Origin: Nocardioides sediminis
Lineage (GTDB): Bacteria > Actinomycetota > Actinomycetes > Propionibacteriales > Nocardioidaceae
Assembly: GCF_003047295.1 (NCBI RefSeq)
Contig: NZ_PZYZ01000001.1
Span: 682,001 to 746,000, forward strand
Reading direction: 5' to 3'
Length of the DNA: 64,000 nucleotides
Part shown: positions 25,451 through 33,397 of the stretch, one piece after another
Position numbering within the stretch: the first letter of the stretch is position 1
How the letters are laid out: the number at the start of each line of letters is the position of its first letter
The notes under the pieces: generated by a model
Told to the model about the DNA's origin: nothing
What the model saw: the letters and a program-made list of their open reading frames with translations, nothing else
Databases searched by the model: none
Program-made: the position numbers and the translations under genes

Positions 25451-26737
25451 CGAGCGGCGTCCCCGGCCGGCCCCGACGAGGACCTGGACGACGGCGAGCA
25501 GCACGACCACGAGCACCACCGCCCACAGCAGCCGCGACATCGAGACCTGGTTGCCCCACAGCAGCACGACGACGGACAGGGCGCCCACGGCGTACCGCAG
25601 CCAGCCGGCGTTGGCGGCGACCCAGTGCCCGGCGCGGCCGGTGCGACCGTGCGCGAGCTGGCCGCCCACCGACTCCAGGCCACCGGCAACCGTCGACCGG
25701 GCGGCGACGGCCGGGGCGCTGCGGCCCGCGAACAGACCGGCGAGGACGAGGACCAGGCCCAGCCAGAGCAGCACCTGCTGGCCCCGGTCGAGGTAGGAGA
25801 GGAGCTGCTCGTAGAACACCCGGCTCGCCGGGCCGAAGACGGTGCCGGAGAGGTGGTTGACGAAGAGCTGCTCACCGACGGAGAGCGCCAGCCCGAGCAG
25901 CAGCGCGTTGGCGGCCACGAGGGCACCGATCGCGGTCGCCATCCGGGGGCGGTTGCGGGCCAGGACGTAGGCGACGACGTACAGCGCGGCGACGACGAGG
26001 ATGAGCCACTGGGCGATCGGGTTGGAGAACGCGTAGATCGTGCGGGCCTGCTCGAGCTGGGGAGCCTCGAGAAGCACGATCTGCTTGTCGACGTCGGGGA
26101 CCGGGATCCGTTCGACGATGGTCAGCCCCCGTGCGATGAGGCGCTGCTTGACCTGGTCGATGACCTCGGAGACGTCGAGGACGACCTCGTCGCCCTGGAT
26201 CGAGAGCGCCCCGGCCTCCTCGCCCTTGAGCAGCTGCACCATGCGGGCCTGGGCCCGGGTGTTGGCCGCCACCCAGAAGTCCTCGAAGGCGTCCGAGGCG
26301 ATGAACTCCCGCACCTGCGAGTCGATCAGTCCGTTGATGGCACCGGAGAGCGGTCCCACGAGCGCCTGCAGGCGGGGGCGGTCGGTGATGACGTCGGTGA
26401 AGACCTCGTTGAGGATCGCCTCGACGTCCACCTGCTTCTGGATCGCCTCGGTCACCTTCGTCGCGACGGCGGCCTGCACCTCGGGCGAGTCCACGAGGGG
26501 GCCGACGGTGTCGACGTACCGCTGTCCGTCGTTGATGGTGCGCTGGCCCCAGTAGGCGAGTCCCGCCGGCACGGTCAGCAGTGCCGCGAGGACGAGGCAG
26601 AGACCGGCTGCGATCGCCCTGGCGCGGGACGGCCGTTCGGCGTCCGCCGGCGCACGGGCTGATGGTGTCGCGGCCGGCGGCGCGGCCTCCGGTGCCGTGT
26701 CCGGTGTCGGGGGTGGTGCGTCGTTCGGTCCCGTCAT
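25433..26737 (-). CDS. Multi-pass membrane protein of unknown function with large exported domain
   Basis: 434 residues. A Pro/Ala-rich cytoplasmic head (1-38) leads to a transmembrane helix (about 42-62). A soluble region of about 180 residues follows (SPEVQAAVATKVTEAIQKQV, then VDVSEVIDQVKQRLIARG). Then come four or five transmembrane helices (about 243-430) and a basic end. Similar integral membrane proteins are common in actinobacteria without assigned function. The start has a purine-rich site and lies 80 bp from box 11. Confidence 0.82.
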   Translation of the reverse strand: MTGPNDAPPPTPDTAPEAAPPAATPSARAPADAERPSRARAIAAGLCLVLAALLTVPAGLAYWGQRTINDGQRYVDTVGPLVDSPEVQAAVATKVTEAIQKQVDVEAILNEVFTDVITDRPRLQALVGPLSGAINGLIDSQVREFIASDAFEDFWVAANTRAQARMVQLLKGEEAGALSIQGDEVVLDVSEVIDQVKQRLIARGLTIVERIPVPDVDKQIVLLEAPQLEQARTIYAFSNPIAQWLILVVAALYVVAYVLARNRPRMATAIGALVAANALLLGLALSVGEQLFVNHLSGTVFGPASRVFYEQLLSYLDRGQQVLLWLGLVLVLAGLFAGRSAPAVAARSTVAGGLESVGGQLAHGRTGRAGHWVAANAGWLRYAVGALSVVVLLWGNQVSMSRLLWAVVLVVVLLAVVQVLVGAGRGRRSVTLPG

Positions 26738-26807
26738 GTCCGATTCCCTGCGTCGACGTCGTCGGGGGGCGCTGGGTCAGATGCTCCCCGGCCCCGGGGA
26801 CGAGGGC

Positions 26808-26826
26808 CTCATCCTGTTCGGGTGAG
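26808..26826. promoter_or_regulatory. Operator box, site 11, divergent promoter region
   Basis: CTCATCC-TGTTC-GGGTGAG centred at 26817. On the minus strand GAGCAT begins at 26786 (31 bp). On the plus strand TAGGCA begins at 26848 (31 bp), 12 bp before the ATG at 26860. Both sides fit the common spacing. Confidence 0.72.
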
Positions 26827-26859
26827 GAGCGGCGGCGACCGCTGCGATAGGCATCGGGG

Positions 26860-27762
26860 ATGAGGGAGGACACGGCGGGCGAGGCGGCGCTGGCCGAGGT
26901 CCTCGAGCGCATGCCGTTGCGCGTGCAGCGGGTGCTCGTCCGGCTGCTGCACCGGTGGCCGGGGCGGGTGGCGCTGCGCAGCGCGGCGTCCTGCATCCGG
27001 ATCGAGGTGTTCGACCGGTCGATGACCATCGCCGCCCAGTTCTTCACCTCGGTGTTCCCCATCCTGATCCTGCTGGCCAGCATCCTGGGCGCCGCCGACT
27101 CCGGCGCCATCGCGGACGCCGTGGACATGCCCGACGAGTCCCGGGAGGTCCTCGACGAGGCGCTCGAGCAGGCCGGGGGCTCCACCTTCGGCGTCGTCGG
27201 CGCCTTGATCGTGCTGGCGTCCGCGACCAGCCTGTCGCGCGCCCTGACCCGGGCCTTCGCCGCCATCTGGCTGCTGCCGCGACCCAAGAGCTCGCTGCGC
27301 TCGGCGTGGCGGTGGCTGGCCGTCGTCGTCTCGCTGGCCCTCTCCCTCGTCGTGGTCCGCGCGCTGAGCCAGTACGCCGCCGCGGTCCCGCCGAGCGGGG
27401 TCTGGCAGCGCGTCGTGGCGTTGTGCCTCGACACGGCGATCATGGTGCTGGTCCCGTGGCTGCTGCTGTCGGGAGCCGTCGGACTCCGGCGGCTGGTGCC
27501 CGGGGCCCTGCTCTTCGCGGCCGTGATGCTGGCCGTCCGCCCGGCGTCGGCGCTGTGGCTCCCGCGGGCGCTGGACGTCTCGGCGGAGCGCTACGGCTCG
27601 ATCGGCGTGGCGTTCACCTACCTGGCCTGGTTGTACGTCGTGGCCTTCTGCGTCCTCGTCACCGCCGTCCTCGGACAGGTCCTCGCCATGGACCCGGGGT
27701 GGCTCGGCAGGAGGATCCGTGGTGATCGGGAGCAGGAGGAGGCGCGGGTCGAGGTGGCCTGA
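26860..27762 (+). CDS. YihY/virulence factor BrkB family membrane protein
   Basis: 300 residues with about six transmembrane helices. Family landmarks are FTSVFPILILLASILG near the N-terminus, ATSLSRALTRAFAAIW in the middle, and RYGSIGVAFTYLAWLYVVAF late in the chain. YihY proteins are integral membrane proteins once mis-assigned as RNase BN; their function is unsettled. The ATG falls where transcription is predicted to begin (43 bp from the box centre), so the mRNA is likely leaderless. Divergent from the membrane protein gene at 26737. Confidence 0.9.
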   Translation: MREDTAGEAALAEVLERMPLRVQRVLVRLLHRWPGRVALRSAASCIRIEVFDRSMTIAAQFFTSVFPILILLASILGAADSGAIADAVDMPDESREVLDEALEQAGGSTFGVVGALIVLASATSLSRALTRAFAAIWLLPRPKSSLRSAWRWLAVVVSLALSLVVVRALSQYAAAVPPSGVWQRVVALCLDTAIMVLVPWLLLSGAVGLRRLVPGALLFAAVMLAVRPASALWLPRALDVSAERYGSIGVAFTYLAWLYVVAFCVLVTAVLGQVLAMDPGWLGRRIRGDREQEEARVEVA

Positions 27763-27779
27763 TGCCGCGGACAGCCCCC

Positions 27780-28274
27780 TCAGCGGTCCCTCCACGTCGT
27801 CCAGTCGTAGTGGACCGTCGTCCGCAGGAGCACGTCGTGCAGCGCGGCGTCCCGTCGGCTGACGACGACCCAGAGCAGTCCGAGCGGGAAGGCGACGCAG
27901 ACCAGTGCGCGCAGGACCGCGCGGGGGAGCCGCATGAGCTCGCCGTCGAGGGTGGTCACCCGCAGGCCCATCACGTGCTGGCCGTAGGAGCGGCCGTCGA
28001 TCCACCAGGGCAGCGCGAGGCAGGCCACGGCGACGAGCACGTAGGCGACGAACACGAGCTCCGAGGACGGCTGGGGGAAAGTGAACGACCTCGGGCGGAG
28101 GACGAAGAGGGCCACGCACCAGCCGCCGTATGTCGCCACGAGCACCACCGTCACCACCACGAGGTCGAGGCCCGCGGCGAGCAGACGGCTGACGATGCCG
28201 GCCTCCCGTCCCTGGTGGGCGCGCGCCTCGACGGGGATGGTCATGTCCCCGTCCGGAGGCGGCTGGGTGCTCAC
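27780..28274 (-). CDS. RDD-family membrane protein
   Basis: 164 residues. The opening arginine and aspartate (SRLLAAGLDLVVVTVV) give the RDD pattern, with three or four transmembrane helices and the conserved WWIDGRSYGQHVMGLRV after helix 2. Ends with LHDVLLRTTVHYD, typical for the family. RDD proteins are proposed ion exchangers or scaffold proteins, with no firm assignment here. The start overlaps the preceding gene by 4 bp, so it is third in the unit from box 12. Confidence 0.9.
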   Translation of the reverse strand: MSTQPPPDGDMTIPVEARAHQGREAGIVSRLLAAGLDLVVVTVVLVATYGGWCVALFVLRPRSFTFPQPSSELVFVAYVLVAVACLALPWWIDGRSYGQHVMGLRVTTLDGELMRLPRAVLRALVCVAFPLGLLWVVVSRRDAALHDVLLRTTVHYDWTTWRDR

Positions 28275-29029
28275 GTCGGGGCACCGCCGGGGTGCACGTC
28301 GCCGGGTCGCGGGTGCCGGCGGACCTTGAGCCGCTCGATGACCTTGTCGACCGCGCGGTCGGCGTCGATGCTGTGCATGCGCACGTTGCGGACCGTCTCG
28401 GAGGTGAGGGAGCCGCTGGAGTCGCGGATGATCTCGGGCAGGTCGATGGCGGCGATGACGTCGTTGGCCAGGGCCTCCAGGTCGATCCTCGCCAGGATCG
28501 CGTCGAGGTCGACCCCGCGGACCGCGGCGTCGAGGTCGACGCTGCGGACGATCGCGTCGAGGTCGACCCGCTTCATGACGAGGTCGGTGAGGTCGATGCG
28601 GTCCAGGACGGCCTCGATGTCGATGCGCGCGGCGATCGCGTCGAGGTCGATCGCCTCCGTGACGGCGTCGAGGTCCACCGACGCCACGAGGGCGTCGAGG
28701 TCCACGTGCTCGCGGACGAGGTCGGTCAGCGGCACGAGCACGGCCACGTGGTCGACGAGCGCCGGCACGCGGGTCGCCACGAGGCGGTCGAGGCCACGCC
28801 CGACGGCGGCGCGCTCGGCCCGCCCGCGCCGGGCCAGGGCCTCGACGAGCCGCATCGGCCGCCTGGCCGTCGGCACGAACGGCGGGTCGAGGACGAGCAG
28901 GACCCCGGGCCGCGCGCCCCGCGCGACCAGGTGGCCGGCCCTCCCCAGCTGTTCGACGAGGAGCCCCGCCACACCGAGGAGCACGTCGGGCGCGGGCTCG
29001 TCCACCCGCCGCCCGCTCGACCCGGGCAC
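28271..29029 (-). CDS. Nonapeptide-repeat protein ([VI]DLDA[ILV]xxx repeats)
   Basis: About 252 residues from a GTG at 29029; the start is uncertain because the purine-rich GGGAGG is only 2 nt away. The first 90 residues are ordinary. Residues about 105-205 are about ten tandem nine-residue repeats (VDLDALVAS, VDLDAVTEA, IDLDAIAAR, IDIEAVLDR and so on). The repeats are also visible in the DNA as GAGGTCGAC-like units. Such spacing suggests a regular solenoid or amphipathic helix bundle. No signal peptide or membrane segment is seen. Function unknown; its position between SHOCT/PLDc_N and RDD genes suggests a membrane-peripheral role. Confidence 0.75.
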   Translation of the reverse strand: MPGSSGRRVDEPAPDVLLGVAGLLVEQLGRAGHLVARGARPGVLLVLDPPFVPTARRPMRLVEALARRGRAERAAVGRGLDRLVATRVPALVDHVAVLVPLTDLVREHVDLDALVASVDLDAVTEAIDLDAIAARIDIEAVLDRIDLTDLVMKRVDLDAIVRSVDLDAAVRGVDLDAILARIDLEALANDVIAAIDLPEIIRDSSGSLTSETVRNVRMHSIDADRAVDKVIERLKVRRHPRPGDVHPGGAPT

Positions 29030-29071
29030 GACCTCCCGCCCCTCAGGTCCTCGGCCGGGGCCGCGCGCCGG

Positions 29072-29443
29072 TCACGACAGGACCTTCATCTTGAGGGCGT
29101 CGAACTCGGCCTTGTCGAGCACGCCGCTGTCCCACATGGCCTTGGCCTGGGAGATCTCCTCGGTGGGCGAGGCGACCGACCGCGCGTACTGCGCCTGCCG
29201 CGCCTCGGCGCTCCCTGCGACGTCGCCGCCGTACGGCCCGGTCCCCGTGCCGCCCCTGACCACCACGTAGACGATCGTCGTCAGGATCGGCAGGAAGACG
29301 AGCGCGACGAGCCACAGCGCCTTCGCCCAGCCGGTGAGGTCGCGGTCCCGGAGCAGGTCGCGAACCACCTCGAAGAGAACGACGATGTACGCCGCCAGCA
29401 CGAAGGCTGCGACGAGCAGCCCCACGACCTCCCAGAAGTCCAT
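29072..29443 (-). CDS. PLDc_N/SHOCT-domain membrane protein
   Basis: 123 residues. Two transmembrane helices (about 6-26 and 40-62, the latter with WLVALVFLPILTTIVYVVVRG) form a PLDc_N-like cardiolipin-synthase N-terminal hairpin. A linker and a C-terminal SHOCT helix pair follow (EEISQAKAMWDSGVLDKAEF, then DALKMKVLS). The ATG at 29443 lies 43 bp from the centre of box 12 and has no ribosome site, again consistent with a leaderless mRNA. First gene of a three-gene unit with the repeat protein and RDD protein. Confidence 0.87.
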   Translation of the reverse strand: MDFWEVVGLLVAAFVLAAYIVVLFEVVRDLLRDRDLTGWAKALWLVALVFLPILTTIVYVVVRGGTGTGPYGGDVAGSAEARQAQYARSVASPTEEISQAKAMWDSGVLDKAEFDALKMKVLS

Positions 29444-29476
29444 GGCTCAGCATCCGCAAGGCGCCCCCGTCCCTGC

Positions 29477-29495
29477 CTCACCCCGAACGGGTGAG
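29477..29495 (-). promoter_or_regulatory. Operator box, site 12 (perfect)
   Basis: CTCACCC-CGAAC-GGGTGAG centred at 29486. A -10-like GATGCT begins at 29454 (32 bp). The start codon at 29443 is 43 bp from the centre. Confidence 0.75.
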
Positions 29496-29514
29496 CCGGG
29501 CCCGGCCGCGGACC

Positions 29515-30102
29515 TCAGCCGCGGAGGTCCTGGCAGGACGCGGTGCCCTCGATGGCGTCCTGCAGCTCCTGCGCGCCGTCGAGCTCCCGCAGGTCGGCGA
29601 CGGCCGCCTTGGCCTCCGACAGCATGGCGGCCGCGGCGCCGGTGACGGTCGAGACGCGGTCCAGCAGCTGCTGCAGGTTGCCCGGCTCGGACCCGGCGGC
29701 CTCCTCGACCACCGCGGACTGGCTCTCCATCTCGTCCGACAGGGCCGTCAGCCGCTCCTGCGCGGCGTCGCCGGCCTCGGTGTCGGGGGCCCCCAGGTCG
29801 CCCAGGTCACCGACGAGCGTGGAGGTCGAGCTGCTGACCTGGTCGATCGTGGCCTCGAGGTCGGCGGCGCTGAGCTCGCGCGGCTCGGACAGCGTGGTGC
29901 GCGCCTCCTCCATCGTCGTCGTCCAGGCCCCGACGCTGGTGCAGAGGTCATCGGCCCACGACTCGGCGGCGGTCGGCTCGTCGGCCGAGTCGCCGTCGTC
30001 GTCGGACCCGCACCCGGCCCCGGTCGCGACCAGAGCCACCACCAGCCCGGCGGCGGCCAGGCGCCGCCGCGTCCTTCGCAGCACTCCACGTGAACGGGTC
30101 AT
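29515..30102 (-). CDS. Secreted lipoprotein-like protein of unknown function
   Basis: 195 residues. A twin-arginine-containing basic head (RRTRRRLAAAG) and hydrophobic stretch end in a lipobox-like GAGC at about residue 31, followed by an acidic DDDGD linker. The rest is mostly helical (TIDQVSSSTSTLVGDLGDL) with two further cysteines (DLCTSVGAW and TASCQDL near the end) that could form a disulfide. No family recognised. The ATG at 30102 has an AAGGAG ribosome site 8 nt upstream. Confidence 0.82.
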   Translation of the reverse strand: MTRSRGVLRRTRRRLAAAGLVVALVATGAGCGSDDDGDSADEPTAAESWADDLCTSVGAWTTTMEEARTTLSEPRELSAADLEATIDQVSSSTSTLVGDLGDLGAPDTEAGDAAQERLTALSDEMESQSAVVEEAAGSEPGNLQQLLDRVSTVTGAAAAMLSEAKAAVADLRELDGAQELQDAIEGTASCQDLRG

Positions 30103-30195
30103 GACCCGGACTCCTTCCCACAGATCGCCTCGGTCCCTGGTGCCGCTCGTCGGTCGACCAGACCTCGATCGTGGGCGCCTCGCGGACGGTCGCAC

Positions 30196-30214
30196 CTCAC
30201 CCGCGGCGGGTGGT
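30196..30214. promoter_or_regulatory. Operator box, site 13, divergent promoter region
   Basis: CTCACCC-GCGGC-GGGTGGT centred at 30205. On the plus strand TATGCT begins at 30237 (32 bp), and on the minus strand CACGAT at 30173 (32 bp). It serves the MFS gene and the lipoprotein gene. Confidence 0.7.
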
Positions 30215-30295
30215 CCGCGGGCATCTGCGGCGTTCCTATGCTGACGCAGCCGTCTCGGGAGCCCGGGGAGTGCCGCGGAGACGGGAGGAGGCACC

Positions 30296-31882
30296 ATGGC
30301 AGGGTCGGAGGCCGGTGCCGTCGAGGTGCCCTTCAACCGCCGCCTGGCCGTCCTGCTCGCCATGGCCATGTTCGTGCTCGTCGTCGACACCTCCCTCATG
30401 AACGTGTCGATCTCGGCGGTGGTGACGGACCTCGACGCCACGGTCAGCGGGGTCCAGTCGGCCATCGCGCTGGAGGCCCTCGTCTCCGCGGCCTTCATCC
30501 TCATCGGCGGCAAGGTCGGTGACCTGATCGGGCGCAAGCGGGCCTATGCGCTCGGCCTGTGCGGCTACGGACTGGGTGCCCTGGCGATGACCCTCGCCCA
30601 GGGGCTCACCGCGATCATCGTCTTCTGGGCGATCATCGGCGGGATCGGCGCGGCCCTGCTCCTGCCGGGGATGCAGTCGTTGATCCACGGCAACTTCGAG
30701 GGGGCCGCGCAGAAGCGGGTCTACGCCCTCGTCGGCGCGGCGGCCGCCATCGCCGCTGCCGTCGGGCCCCTCGTCGGCGGCCTGCTCACCACCACGTTGT
30801 CGTGGCGCGTCGGCTTCCTGCTGGAGGCGGTCATCATCCTCGTCGTGCTCTCGGGCCTGCGCCTGGTCAAGGACGTGCCCTACTCGGGTCCGCGACGCAT
30901 CGACCTGGTCGGGTCCGTGCTCTCGGTGCTCGGGATGGGGGGCCTGGTGCTCGGAATCCTGGTGTGGCAGGAGGGCGGGGAGCGGGTCGCCGGGCTGATC
31001 GTGCTCGGGCTCCTGGCCATGGCAGGCCTCGTCCTGTGGCTCGTGCGCAGGACGCGCCGAGGCGCGGCCGCACTGCTGGACCCGGGGCTGTTCCGCTCGC
31101 CGTACTTCCGGCTCGGCGTCTCCGGCCAGTTGCTCCAGCAGGTCGCGCTCGGCGGGGCCATGATCGCGCTGCCGATCTACTTCCAGATGGTCCTGGAGTA
31201 CAACGCTCTCCAGGCCGGGCTCTCGCTCGCCCCCCTGTCCTTGAGCATGTTCGCCCTCTCCGCCCTGGCGGGGAAGCGAGCCGTCGGCCGGCCCCCGAGC
31301 GGCATCATCCGGTGGGGCTTCGTCCTGCTCGTGCTCGGGCTCTCCGTCCTCATCTGGCGGGTTCCCCGCTCCGACTCCGGCTGGGACATGGTCCTTCCGC
31401 TCCTGGTCGTCGGCTCGGGCCTGGGCCTGCTCGTGTCCCAGCTCAACAACTACACGCTGTCGCCGATCTCGGAGGAGCGGGTCAGCGAGGCGGCGGCGGT
31501 GAACTCCGCGGCCGGGTCGTTCGGACTGTCCTTCGGCCTGGCCTTCGCCGGCGCCATCATGCTCGCCACGCTGTCGTGGGCGTTCACCGCCGAGGCGACC
31601 GGCAGCGAGGTCCTGCCGGCCGCGGACCAGGAACGCGTCGCCCAGGCGCTGGAGGACGACGCCCAGGTCATGAGCAACACCCAGCTCGAGGAGCAGCTGG
31701 CCGGCCAGCCGGAGGAGGTGCGCGACGAGATCGTCCGCATCAACACCGACGTCCGGCCGCGGGCACTCCAGGTGGCGCTGCTGGTGCCGCTGGTGGCCGC
31801 GTTGCTGGGCCTGTTCCTGGCGCTGCGGATGTCACGGCTGCCCCAGCCGGCTGCGTCGTCGACCGAGCGGCTGGACCTCTAG
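30296..31882 (+). CDS. MFS transporter, DHA2-type (14-helix drug/proton antiporter family)
   Basis: 528 residues with fourteen predicted transmembrane helices. Motif A is present as GGKVGDLIGRKRAY (about 70-83), and motif C-like glycine-proline spacing occurs in GAAAAIAAAVGPLVGGLL. The N-terminal DTSLMNVSIS is typical of DHA2 efflux pumps. A long extracytoplasmic loop of about 75 residues precedes the last helix (QALEDDAQVMSNTQLEEQL). Substrate unknown. ATG at 30296, preceded by GGGAGGAGG. Transcribed divergently from the lipoprotein gene through box 13. Confidence 0.92.
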   Translation: MAGSEAGAVEVPFNRRLAVLLAMAMFVLVVDTSLMNVSISAVVTDLDATVSGVQSAIALEALVSAAFILIGGKVGDLIGRKRAYALGLCGYGLGALAMTLAQGLTAIIVFWAIIGGIGAALLLPGMQSLIHGNFEGAAQKRVYALVGAAAAIAAAVGPLVGGLLTTTLSWRVGFLLEAVIILVVLSGLRLVKDVPYSGPRRIDLVGSVLSVLGMGGLVLGILVWQEGGERVAGLIVLGLLAMAGLVLWLVRRTRRGAAALLDPGLFRSPYFRLGVSGQLLQQVALGGAMIALPIYFQMVLEYNALQAGLSLAPLSLSMFALSALAGKRAVGRPPSGIIRWGFVLLVLGLSVLIWRVPRSDSGWDMVLPLLVVGSGLGLLVSQLNNYTLSPISEERVSEAAAVNSAAGSFGLSFGLAFAGAIMLATLSWAFTAEATGSEVLPAADQERVAQALEDDAQVMSNTQLEEQLAGQPEEVRDEIVRINTDVRPRALQVALLVPLVAALLGLFLALRMSRLPQPAASSTERLDL

Positions 31883-31900
31883 GCCGACCATCTCCAGGGC

Positions 31901-33397
31901 CTAGGCGGTCGCCAGCGCCCCGACCACGAGCGCGACAACGCTCAGCCCGCCGAGCATCGCGAGCAGGGGCCAGACCCATCGCAGGTAGGTCCCGTAGGGC
32001 ACGCGCGCGATCGCGAGGCCACCCATCACCACCGCCGAGGTCGGGATGAACAGGTTCATGATCCCCGAGGCGCTCTGGAACGCGGTGACGACCAGCTCGG
32101 GCGGTACGTCGGCGAAGTCCGCCAGCGGGCTCATGATCGGCATGGCGACGGTGGCGAGACCGGACGAGGAGGGGATCAGGAACGACAGCGGAAGGAAGAG
32201 CAGGAACATCACGACGGCGAAGCCGGCCTGCCCCACGTCGCCGAGCGCCTGCTCGGCCCAGTTGAGGACGGTGTCGGTGATCTGCCCGTTGTTCATGATC
32301 ACCGTGATGCCCCGCGCGATGCCGATGATGAGGGCGACGCCGAGAAGGTCCCGCGCCCCGTCGACGAAGGCGCCGGTGAGGTCGGCCTCGGACATCCGGC
32401 CGATGATCCCGATGATGATGCTGAACAGGATGAACGACGCCGTCATCTCCGGGAACCACCACCACAGGGTCGGGAGGGAGAGGCCGAGGTCCTCCCACGG
32501 GATGACGCCGTACATCATCAGCACGAAGGCCATGGCGAAGGTGGCCAGGATCGCCTTCTGCCGCCCCGTCATGACGATGCCGCCCTCTCCGGCATCCACG
32601 CTGAAGTGCCGGGCGTTCTCCTCGCGCATGTCGGCGACCACCGACCGCGACGGGTCGGCCTTGACCCGGTCGGCGTACCGCAGCACGAAGAAGATCCCGA
32701 CGGCGAGCCCGAGGACGAGCATGACCAGCCGCAGCACCAGCCCGTCGCTGATGGACACGCCCGCGAATCCGGACGCGATGCCCGTGGCGAAGGGGTTGAT
32801 CGTGGACGCGAACGTCCCGATGCCGCACCCCAGCAGCACCACGGCGGCACCGGTGAGGGCGTCGTAGCCCGCCGCGATCATCACGGCGATGACCAGGGCG
32901 TAGAACGCCAGGCTCTCCTCGGCCATGCCGTACGTCGTCCCGCCCAGGGCGAAGACCGTCATCAGGATGGGGATCATCCACCGCTCGCGCCCCTGGAGCC
33001 GGGCGACGAGCCGCCCGATCCCGGCCTGGATGGCACCGGTGCGCATGGTGACGCCGAGGAACCCACCGATCACGATGATGAACAGGGCCACGTCGATGGC
33101 CCCGAAGAGCACGCCGGAGTTGTAGTAGTTGATGTTGCCCTTGGCGTTCTCGATGCCGTAGAGCCCGTTGATGGGGGCGGTGAGCGAGTCGACCAGGATC
33201 CGGGCCGGCTTGGAGTCGACCGAGTGGTAGGTGCCCGGGACCGGGCTGCCGTCCTTGTCGAGGTCGTAGACGCCCGCCGGGATGATCCACGTCGCGATCG
33301 CCATCACGACGATCAGCCCGAACAGGATGGTGTACGCCGAGGGGAGCCTGAACCCCTTCGAGGGTTCGACGTCCGCGGTGGTCGCTGGGTCAGTCAT
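31901..33397 (-). CDS. YfcC-family transporter, likely basic-amino-acid (arginine/ornithine) exchanger
   Basis: 498 residues with about twelve transmembrane helices of the YfcC/ArcD-like family: GFLGVTMRTGAIQAGIGRL, GTTYGMAEESLAFY, and the conserved late PSSSGLATVAMPIMSPLAD. YfcC-type permeases often replace the APC-type ArcD beside arginine deiminase genes and exchange arginine for ornithine. That is the likeliest role here, as it is the last gene of the arcBCA run. The start overlaps the nhaC-type gene by 8 bp. Confidence 0.86.
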   Translation of the reverse strand: MTDPATTADVEPSKGFRLPSAYTILFGLIVVMAIATWIIPAGVYDLDKDGSPVPGTYHSVDSKPARILVDSLTAPINGLYGIENAKGNINYYNSGVLFGAIDVALFIIVIGGFLGVTMRTGAIQAGIGRLVARLQGRERWMIPILMTVFALGGTTYGMAEESLAFYALVIAVMIAAGYDALTGAAVVLLGCGIGTFASTINPFATGIASGFAGVSISDGLVLRLVMLVLGLAVGIFFVLRYADRVKADPSRSVVADMREENARHFSVDAGEGGIVMTGRQKAILATFAMAFVLMMYGVIPWEDLGLSLPTLWWWFPEMTASFILFSIIIGIIGRMSEADLTGAFVDGARDLLGVALIIGIARGITVIMNNGQITDTVLNWAEQALGDVGQAGFAVVMFLLFLPLSFLIPSSSGLATVAMPIMSPLADFADVPPELVVTAFQSASGIMNLFIPTSAVVMGGLAIARVPYGTYLRWVWPLLAMLGGLSVVALVVGALATA

